Assembly (NCBI GenBank): GCA_001724265.1
Contig: MEDY01000169.1
Location: 1-64,000 of the forward strand
Length of the DNA: 64,000 nucleotides
Origin: Rhizaria sp. SCN 62-66
Taxonomy: Eukaryota; Rhizaria, unplaced
Reading direction: 5' to 3'
The position numbers were made by a program, and so were the translations under genes. Numbering within the stretch: position 1 is the stretch's first letter; every line of letters starts with the position of its first letter. The notes under the pieces are model-generated. The model was not told where the DNA came from. It did no database searches and saw only the letters and a program-made list of their open reading frames with translations. Of the stretch, positions 55,901 through 64,000 are shown in pieces.

Positions 55901-58529
55901 GAGCCGCCACAGTGCAAATGCGTACGCTAACAGCCACAATGCGGGTATCGACAGCAACGATAGCGCAAGGGCGGCAAGCGCAACTGCTCTCCGTGATTGC
56001 GTCGATGCGTTGAGCTCTCACGCACTCCTGGATCTGGGCGACGGCACCGCAGCTCTGGCCCGCAGCCTGAGTAGCCGCAATGGCACGAGCCGAGCGGATA
56101 GCGACGGCAGCGGCGGCTCTGTGTTTTACCTTCAGGCCGAGGATGGCGACGATGCTAATGGCGATCTCAGCGAGACACACAGCGCCTCTCACCGCGAGCA
56201 GCTAGAGCGACAGAACCACTGTGTGTCCCGTGATCAGCAGCACTATTTGCTGCGTGGATCTTAGCAGTTGCAACGGCAACAGCAGCAAGAGCAGTTGCAA
56301 CAGGAACAGCAGCAAGAGCAGCTGCAGCAGCAGTTGCAGCGGCGGGCGCAGCAGCAGGTTCAGCTGCAGCTCCAACAGCAGTTCGACCAGCAGCAACAGC
56401 TCTTTGAGCAGCAGCAGCTCCAGCATCAGCAAGTTCAGCGCCAAATGCAGCAGCAGATTAAGCACTTGCAGAAGCTGCTTGAGGAGCAGCAAAAGCAGCA
56501 GCAGCTCCAGCAACAGCAGCAGCTGTTGCAACAGCAGCGTCAACCGCAGGTCGACTCGCGCCGCAGCAGTTACGGGACTAATAGCGACAACTCCGAGTAC
56601 GTAAACAGCAGTAACACAACTAGCTATCCTGTAACAAGCAGTAGCAGTAGCAGTAGCAGCGGTCGCAGCACGAGGGTTCCCAAGCGGATCAGCAGCTTAA
56701 ACTCCAGTCGCAACAGCAGTCCCAGTTACAACCACGCTCAAAACCACGCTGGTACCGTTGCCATCAGCGCTGCAGCTGCCGCGGCGATTGTTGCTGGCGT
56801 AAATAACGGCCAGTTTCAGCTCAACCACTACTCGCATCCGATCGCCGACTCCACAGACAGCAGCACTGTCGCCTCCGCAAGCGCGGTCTTGGCCGGCACG
56901 GCCCACGGGCACGCGACTCACCGGCGTATTAGGTCCTCTGGCGAGACTTATAAGCGCTCACACGGTCGGTCCCCAAGCCCCGCGCGCAGTCACAGTGACG
57001 ACCATGGTTACAATCACGGTCACGGCCCCAGCCATAGCCATGTTTCCCACAGTTAGCTGAGCCACGGACACTCTGCAGCTGCTCACGGCCACTCAAAGTT
57101 GAGTCTCACCTTACCAAGCTACGGCCAAGACGCTGCAAAGCACCGACAGCAGCAGCGCGACCAAGCTCGCCCCCGCGATCGCAGTGACCGGGACCGCGCT
57201 AGCGACTGCGACCGGGAGCATGCGAACGTGCGCGGCCGTAGCAACGACCGGGCCCACAGCCGCGGACACAGCCGGGCCCACAGTCGCGAGCTCGGGTCGG
57301 GCCACGGCCACGATGAACGCGAGCACGCAGACCGTGGGCGTAGTGACCGTGGCCGTGAGCGCGAACATCGTGAGAGTGGTAATCGCGGCCAGAGTCACGG
57401 TAACCTACAACTCCACCCTCACGCACAGGGCCTGACCCACAGTCATAGTTATAGCAACGCGTACAGCCACTCTGCTCACGACCACTCTCCCGCGCACTCT
57501 GGTGGCGCGAACGATAGGTCTCCGCCGGGCCTGCGCCTGCACCTGCGCGCGCACTCCTTGCACTCGCAAGTCCAGCCTGTGCCTCAGTCGCCCGCCTTGC
57601 TTCAGCCCGCTTTGCCGCAGCCCGCCTTTGCTGCGGGCACGTCGATCGCCACCGCCATCAGTGTCAGCTCTAGCCCGGACTCGCTCGACGGCGCCAGTGC
57701 CGCTCGGGAGAACAACACTGGCGGCGCGCCGGGCGCAAGCACCGTCAGCAACGCTGTTGGCACCCCGAGCCCTCGGTCACGCCACGGTACAAACAGCGGC
57801 AACATCATCAATCGCGGCGGCGAGAACCCACTCAGCGTGAACAACTCGAAGACTGATGCAAGCTCTCCCCGCCTAAGCGTGGGAAACAACACCACGGACA
57901 ACAATAATATCGGTGCCATCATCGCTGCCAGCCGTCGCCACACTGCGGCTCAGCTCAGCGCCATCGACCGCGATGATGATGGTGATCATCATGGTTATGC
58001 CAGAGCCGCCAATATCGGCTTAAACAGCGCTGGCAGCCCTCGCGCTCAGGACACAGCAGCGGCTGGCGGTGAGGAGACGACTGATGATGCGCAGTCCGAA
58101 GGCTCGCTGGCCTCAGCCCTCGCCGTGTTTCTAAGGCAGCGGCACGAGCAGGAGCTGCTGCAGCAGCGGCATCAGCGTGAAGCGCAGACCCTGTGGCAGA
58201 ACCTCACCAGTGCGATCGCGGCCGGCAACGTGGGGGCCGGCAGCATCACTCAGGCTCTCACGGCCACCAACAGCGGTGCTGCCACGGCGACTGCGGCGGC
58301 GCGTGCCACGGCGGCAACGTCGTCCTCGGCGGTGCCGTTTCAACTGACACCCGACGCAACCGCTGCGCTTGTAGCAGCTGCCGTTGCAATGTCGACTGCT
58401 AACAATGCGAATAGCGCTGCGATGCGCAATAGGGCTTCTGATATCGGCAGTGTGGGTGTCAATGGCAATGCTGGGAGTGGTTTTGCTCTCGATACCACGC
58501 GTATCAGCAAGCAGTCTCAGCATCGATAA
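49773..58529 (+). CDS. Giant Q/N/H-rich protein of unknown function read through three in-frame UAG codons
   Basis: One reading frame runs from ATG at 49773 to TAA at 58529 (2919 codons). It is interrupted only by TAG at 51144-51146, 56262-56264 and 57054-57056. Composition is the same on both sides of each TAG. The protein is almost entirely low complexity: Ser/Asn/Ala early, HGH motifs, an acidic DDDD-rich patch (about residue 1225), and a Gln-rich segment just after the second TAG. Near residue 1723, KRAGRPPKSLSHK resembles an AT-hook, so a nuclear role is possible but unproven. A second basic cluster (PKQRRKRGTVKP) lies near 1908. No enzymatic domain was recognised. The start is the first ATG after the acceptor-like leader and is uncertain. 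If UAG terminated, the gene would break into four same-frame pieces, three without plausible starts. Confidence 0.72.
51144..51146 (+). other. In-frame TAG 1 of the giant gene
   Basis: Flanked by GLG before and GLGQGG after, so the TAG sits where the following unit has Gln (CAG). Confidence 0.75.
56262..56264 (+). other. In-frame TAG 2 of the giant gene
   Basis: Directly followed by CAG TTG CAA CGG CAA and a long Gln-rich segment in the same frame. The TAG-CAG context resembles known leaky-stop contexts, so readthrough is the alternative here. Confidence 0.75.
57054..57056 (+). other. In-frame TAG 3 of the giant gene
   Basis: Lies inside a His/Ser/Gly-rich repeat: SHVSHS before it, LSHGHSAAAHGHS after it. 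Confidence 0.75.
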
Positions 58530-59217
58530 TGTTGTAGCTTTGCGGTGTTGTTGAGGCTACGTTGTGTCCCAAGATCTTTTTGACAATATCATTATATCTC
58601 TTTTCCTTCCGATTGTACATGTTTTCCTTAACTTTGAATAAGTGTTTATTTCACTGAATTGCCGCATGTGGCGTTACGCTGATTTTAATCAATCCTAGTG
58701 GTGCACAGGTTTGTGTCTTCGCATTGTTGCAAGTCTGTACTCCGCGCAGCCTAGCAACGCTAGGCAATGTAACTTTCAAGTTGAACATATCAATCGTATG
58801 AGCACGCACGCGTGAAACAGACACTTTATTGAGAATAGATAAACGTAGTGTGTATGTGGCTCGCAAATAAACAAGAACCACTTGAAACAAAGCTCTTGAA
58901 AACAAACACAACATGGTTACAGCAGCACAGCTTTTGAAATAATAATAATAGGGACTGGCTCGTGCTGAGACTACGTTTAACGAGAGTGTGGGGAAAGGTG
59001 TGAAAAAGATAAGCCGCCACATTGGCCTGCCTTCAACTTACACATGCCAATCGAACAAAACAAGGGAGTTGAACGTCGATTCGTTCGGCTTCATTCAGTG
59101 ACTGACAGACACATCAATACAGAGAGGAAAACTGGTTGCACATGAAAACTTGTTGCGCACCCGAGCCCGTCGCGCACATCGCTCGCTCGCAGCGGACTGC
59201 TCGCGACAGCCTCCCTC
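58530..59217. other. Convergent spacer, giant gene / metaxin
   Basis: About 690 nt, AT-rich, with two 3' UTRs. A minus-strand frame at 58651-59022 has no coding-like composition and is not called. Confidence 0.5.
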
Positions 59218-60907
59218 TCACTTGCGGAAGCTGCGCACAATGGCGACGTAGGCGACCATGAACACGGCGGCGTACGTGCCCGCGACGGGCCACCACTGCT
59301 GGCGCTTGGCCCCCGCCGCCGCGGCCGCGGTCTCGGCGTCGACGTCGCCCGCGTGGGCATGTTCGCAGAGCGCCGGGGAGGCCTCGGCAATGCGCGCGCG
59401 CGCCCACTCCAGCGCGGCGTCCTTGTAGGGCACCGGGAGCGACGCGGAGCCGTCCGCGGCGGCGGGGGCGGCCGACGCAGCGGTTTGGCGAGCCGAGTCG
59501 ACGCTGAGAAGAGGGAAAAGCGAGAGAAAGTTGGCGAACAAAATAAACAGTGAGAATATAAAGACAAAAGACTATTTGTTTTCATGCATGAAAACAAAGG
59601 AATATTATACTGTACATAGCAATTGAAATATGTCATTGAATAAATCTTGTTTTAGTGTGAAATCAAGTGAAATCAAGCGTACTCGTCGTCGATCGAGTCG
59701 GGGTCGGCGGTCGCGGCCGCGGCGGCGGCGGCAGCGGCGGCGGCGTCGGGGGGCAGGGGCATGGCGTAAGAGTCGAGGAGGATGTTGCGGACACTGCGCT
59801 CGACGTTAGAGCGCGTCATGATGGAGAAGTCGGACGTTGCGGTGTAGTTGGAGATGTTCGAGTGCGTCAGAACACCTATACAGTGACACAAAAAGCGATA
59901 TAATGAGGAGGAAGCAAAGGCGATAAAACACAAAATCAAACATAGTGAGATTTAAACAAAGTGTGTGACCGTTATAACGTGGTTCTTCATTGAGGAATCA
60001 TAAAATCATACTGGATGCAAATAGCAACGGCGGTCTACGTACGGTGCGCGTGTGCGAGTAGCGAGGGGTAGAACTGACGCAGCACGGCGGCGAGCGGGTT
60101 CATGTCGCTGGCGTAGCCGAACGCGGCGACGGTGACGTAGGCCGCGGCCGTGACGTCGAGCGTGGAGATCTTGTCCACGGTGGCGCCGAAGAAGTACGGG
60201 TTATTGCCCAGGCGCACGGCCAGAGCGTGAAAAGCGTCGATGGCGTTGCCTGTGGCCGTCTCGAGCGTAAGCACACGCTCGCTGCGCAGGCGGTCCTTGA
60301 CGGCGGCGTGGCGCGCCCACTGCAGCCGCTTGCGGGCCAGGAACGACTCGACCCCCGCGGCGTAGGGGGACGGGGCGTCGCTTTGGTACTCGAGGAACAG
60401 CAGAGCCGTGGAGAGCTTAGAGGTGGACGATGTGCGGTAGGCGGCAACCTCGTTGCGCTCGGCAACGGTCAGTGGGGAGTCGAGGTTGTGCCAGTTCTGC
60501 GCGCGAGGTCGAAAACAGCAGTCAGAACAACCGGGGAAGTTAAAAGCATGTGAGTTGAGAGCGGTCAAGGGAAGAGCTTCGAGAAGTCTGTGTCGTGTGG
60601 AAGAGAAGCAGATGGCAAAACGCGCATGGGGGCAGATATAAATGGGACGTACACTGTTGAGGTCATCGATGATGGTCTCGGAGGGGTAGACAGCGTTCTT
60701 GTAGATGGCGACGGGGAGCGAGCCCGAGGCCGAGGCGGGCGAGGACGAGTAGGGCGACACGAGTACGGTGTGCAGGGGGGCCGAGGACGACGCGCTCTGC
60801 ATGCGCTGGGCGGCGATAAGGACGAAGAGCTCGGCCTCAAGGCTGGCGGGGTCGAAGGAAGGGATCCCCCACTCGGCGTGGGCCTTGATCAGCTGCAAAG
60901 GCATCAT
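59218..60907 (-). CDS. Metaxin/SAM37-like mitochondrial outer-membrane protein
   Basis: Exons on the minus strand: 60907-60653, 60496-60043, 59875-59683, 59503-59218 (395 aa, stop TGA), phases 0/1/2. The pattern is metaxin-like with a GST fold. An N-terminal thioredoxin-like part includes SLPVAIYKNAVYPSETIIDDL. The helical part has SPLTVAERNEVAAY, LARKRLQWARHAA, and NNPYFFGATVDKISTLD, which matches the FFG-xx-PTxLD signature of metaxins. The C-terminal WWPVAGTYAAVFMVAYVAIV then RSFRK is a tail anchor (about 371-395), as in metaxin-1/SAM37. Expected role: the SAM complex, which inserts beta-barrel proteins. Metaxin-1 and metaxin-2 types cannot be fully separated, but the tail anchor favours the former. 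Donors are all GTACG. Confidence 0.82.
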
Positions 60908-61412
60908 GGCGGACTAAAGAAACCAACGGTGTGATGCGGGGAAGCAACGGGTAGATGAGCGCATAGAATCCGACAACAAAAGGTAAATACAAAATCCCAG
61001 ATAGAGCATTGCGTAAGCACTTTACTCTAATTATACCAACTCTAAAATCTGCCACATGGACCTCGCACAGCTCTTTCCGAGAACGAAACTGTGACTGCCC
61101 GCGGCCTTGCTTGACGTGGCTTGATGGTCGCTGTGTGGGGGGTCCAGCTTTTTGCGAGCGCTCGTGGTGACATGGATGTTGGAATTTACGCAAGTGATTT
61201 TATACTTTAACTAACTCTATATTGTTCAACTCGATAATATATTGTTCAATGTTATCTTATGTGTATGAAATGTCAGCGTTACTATCTCAGGTATTCATAA
61301 ACGCTACTTATGCGCCGGTAATCACTAGAGGCCCGCGTAACACTATGTAAAACGTTGCTCAAGTCCATCGCAGTCAACTTCACTCGCACAGCTGCGGGTG
61401 CGCAGCGGCAGC
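60908..61412. other. Spacer between metaxin promoter and peptidase 3' end
   Basis: About 500 nt between two minus-strand genes, AT-rich in 61190-61320. No gene is supported. Confidence 0.5.
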
Positions 61413-62641
61413 TCACCTGGCAAAGCCCGCGTCGCTCTCGTCCGCCTTGCGGGGCTTCGGCAGCTCGCAGTCATAGTAGCAGCACCTCTCAACATCCGAG
61501 CTGCTACCCTCAGCAGCAGCGCTACTGTTACTGTTGTTGTTGTTATTGTTGTTGCTGTTGCTGTTGCTGCTGTTGTTGCTGCTGTTGTTGCGATAGAGCG
61601 GCACGGCGGCAACTTGCCCCAGGAGCGCGGCCGCGAAGCGGACCTGGTGTCCCTCGTCGACCTCGGTGAAGGCAGGCACATGCACAAACAACGAGTGCCA
61701 ATTACTATTCCTGCTGTTGGCGTTGGTGGTAGAAGTGTTAGCGTTGTTGGCGTTGCGTGAGTGGACGAGCGATGCGTAGTACAGATAGTTGCACAGATAC
61801 GATCCGGGGTCGTTGGTCACAATGCAGGGCGCCAGCACACTGTTGTCGTCGTCCTTCGCATCAATCGCGGACATCGCGGCGAGAGCAGCCCCCGGAGCCC
61901 CCATACCGCCAGTACTCGTCGCCTTGGCCTCGGCCTCCGTGGACTGAGCCCCAGCCCCGCCCTTGGCCCCAGCCTTGGCTTTGGCTTCGCTCTCGCACGT
62001 GCGCTGTGCAGTGAGCGCGGACACGATCGCGGGCACGCACAGCGAAGAGCAGAGCGCGTTGCCGCACCGGCCGCGCGCGGATGGGCTCACGACACACAGA
62101 TTCTCGCGGTACACGCCCACAAGCTCACTGCTGCTGCACTCAGTGTTGGTGTTGTTGTTGTTGCTGCTGTTGTCACTGCTGTCTCCCAGAGGCGCGGCGT
62201 CTGGTCCGGCGACCGGCGCCCCAGTCTGTGCGTCGACGATCCCGCCGCCCGGCGCGACAACACAGCCGGCCGAGTCTGGGATGGCGAAAGCGGCGTGGTT
62301 GTAGCCCCAGGCTTCGACGTGGAAGCGCGCGATGCCCTGGTAGACGCCGAAGTGGACGAACACGCGCACGGGCTCGCAGTCCGCACTGCCAGCGCTAATG
62401 CTCGAGCTAGAGTCAGGATCAGCAGTGTCACCTGTGTTGCTGCTGACATTAGAGTGACGTTTGATGTAGTCGTGGACGGCGAGGGCAGACACGGGCAGGA
62501 TCTCACGGGAACGCACAGTCACATGCGGCGGCAGCACGACCTTGCCCGTCAGACTCGCCATCGCAGCATCGTCAACTACACTGGCGCTGGCACTGGCGCG
62601 GGGATCAGCACTGGTCTCACTTGCACTCGAGCCGCCACCAC

Positions 62642-62675
<34 letters not shown>

Positions 62676-63032
62676 GCTCCGGGGGGGCTGGTGGCGTGCG
62701 GGGAGCGGGAGGTCGGTGGTGATGCCGGTGCATGGCGGCAGCGGGGGCGCCACGACCACCGCACTCGCGCTCGCACTCGCACTAGCGCAAGACGAGCTGC
62801 TGCTGCTGCTGCTGCTGTCGGCGCTGTTTTCAGCGGTTGTGTGTGTGTGTGCGTTGGTGGTGACGGGCGCGTGCGAGAGGAAAGAGTCGAGGTGGCGGAG
62901 GATGTACCCCGTGGGGTTGTGGATAACGCTGCCAAACGGGCCGAAAGCGGTCAGGTACAAGTGCACGGGGCGCGGGGAACGCGCGGCCGCGGCGGCGCCG
63001 GGCGCAGAGCATGCTGGCAAGGGGGCGCTCAT
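61413..63032 (-). CDS. Pyroglutamyl-peptidase I-like cysteine peptidase (family C15)
   Basis: Intronless, 539 aa, stop TGA; start is the first ATG. The family would remove N-terminal pyroglutamate from peptides. Visible elements are LYLTAFGPFGSVIHNPT (about 25-41), HFGVYQGIARFHVEAWGYN with the candidate catalytic Glu (about 241), and NDPGSYLCNYLYYASL with the candidate nucleophile Cys (about 414). SLFVHVPAF carries the candidate His (about 452). All three triad positions are filled. The usual enzyme is about 210 aa. Here Ser, Asn and Ala/Lys-rich inserts sit between every core block, and a 55-residue Asn/Ser tail follows. It could be a divergent C15 member with altered specificity. Confidence 0.83.
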
Positions 63033-64000
63033 GGAGTGGCGCTGAGCAAGTAAGTGAGGAAAGAATGAGACGTATTAGCGTGATTGCGCATTGAAATGAG
63101 ATATGGCGATTGAATATAAAGTATATATTTAGTATTGTTTTGTAAAATGTGTGCTCTCAAGAAGTTAGAACGAGTTTGATGGCTGCAGAAGAGGAAATGT
63201 GTAGACTGGAGGCGGTTGTGGTCGGAAAGGCTCCGGTAAGTCAGGACGGACGCGTTTGGGAGGCGTAGTTTGGTTTAAGAAGAATAGTTCCTGTCAGTTC
63301 CGCTGGTAAGTCATATTAAATCGGTGTCAGGTATGGTAGAAGTGGGACATCTATCTGACGATAAGTGACACAAATGAACTTGAGGTCAAATAGCTGGAGG
63401 ATCTGTCTGTCTGGACAATCTGTCTGGACAATCTTTTTTCGGTACTGGGGAGCGAGGCTGGGCACTCAGTGCTCTAAGGGCTAGCTACAATACACCACGC
63501 AACTTCTCCTCTTTCGTCTTTGCAAGAAAATGCTGTGAAATCATCGTGGATCTTGTTAAGAAGTGCTGTAATACGTATTAATCGAGTGCATTTATTGATT
63601 CTAAAAGTGTAAGCTGCTGTGCGCCTGATATTGCCCTCAGATTGAGACTCAATATGGAATTGATCTTAGGGGTGCGACTTGCCTTGCTATATTAGGCTTC
63701 TACATCCGTATTATGCCAGCAGATGCTCGCTACAACCAGACATTTCTTATGAAAATGCTGATTTCTATTTATTTGCGACGATTATTTTTCATCAACAAAG
63801 TTCAACGCCCTCTTTCGTCGCATTCGCGCCCTTTACCAACTTAATACTTGTCAAACTCTCACAACGAACAACTACGACTATTTTTCTTTCTTTTCTGACG
63901 TGCCCACATTGTGTAGCCTCTACTGAATTGGTTCAGCACTTCAAACTTTACTAGCAACGCCCCAGTAGCTCTTCAATCGCTGCAATCGCGCGTGCTCTTC
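63033..64000. other. Peptidase promoter and right-end spacer
   Basis: AT-rich to about 63780, then pyrimidine-rich (ccctctttcgtcgc and similar), like the leaders before plus-strand genes in this window. A plus-strand gene may begin beyond the end. A direct repeat of ctgtctggacaatc occurs at about 63408-63433. Confidence 0.4.

Noticed and set aside
49704-58529. Four separate genes instead of one
   Set aside because: All four pieces share one frame, are separated only by TAG, and have continuous composition. The downstream pieces lack promoters, leaders or convincing starts.
58651-59022. 123-codon minus-strand open frame in the giant gene / metaxin spacer
   Set aside because: AT-rich sequence, no homology recognised, no low-complexity pattern like the other genes, and it lies in overlapping 3' UTRs.

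Overview
This is a stretch of nuclear DNA from a eukaryote, most likely a free-living protist. GC-rich coding sequence sits between clearly AT-rich spacers. Genes contain GT-AG introns of about 120-260 nt, and almost every protein is inflated by Ser, Ala, Asn, Gly, Gln or His low-complexity runs. I could not place it in a named lineage. I model thirteen genes, and all but two have a final exon structure supported by reading phase.

Layout, left to right: MPS1/TTK spindle-checkpoint kinase (+); DDX23/Prp28 spliceosomal DEAD-box helicase (-, 4 exons); COQ7 ubiquinone hydroxylase (-, 3 exons); a bZIP factor with a conserved helical tail (-, 5 exons); a large unknown Ala-rich coiled-coil protein (+, 2 exons); a CLASP/TOG-domain microtubule protein (-, 3 exons); INCENP, the chromosomal passenger scaffold (+, 4 exons); pantothenate synthetase (-, 2 exons); WDR17-type WD40 protein (+, 3 exons); XPR1/PHO1-type SPX-EXS phosphate exporter (+, 2 exons); a giant Q/N/H-rich protein of unknown function (+); metaxin, a mitochondrial outer-membrane import component (-, 4 exons); and a pyroglutamyl-peptidase I-like protein (-, 1 exon). 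Mitotic functions (MPS1, CLASP, INCENP) and mitochondrial ones (COQ7, metaxin) recur, but there is no operon-like logic. No mobile elements, rRNA or tRNA genes were recognised.

The most interesting signal is the genetic code. The giant gene at 49773-58529 stays open in one frame for 8.7 kb apart from three in-frame TAG codons, and the last exon of the bZIP gene has two more. All five interruptions are TAG, never TAA or TGA. Of the thirteen genes, seven end in TAA, six in TGA and none in TAG. UAG therefore looks like a rare sense codon here (context hints at Gln), with efficient UAG readthrough as the main alternative. A second unusual signal is the 5' splice site: 18 of 22 deduced introns begin GTACG and none begins GTAAG.
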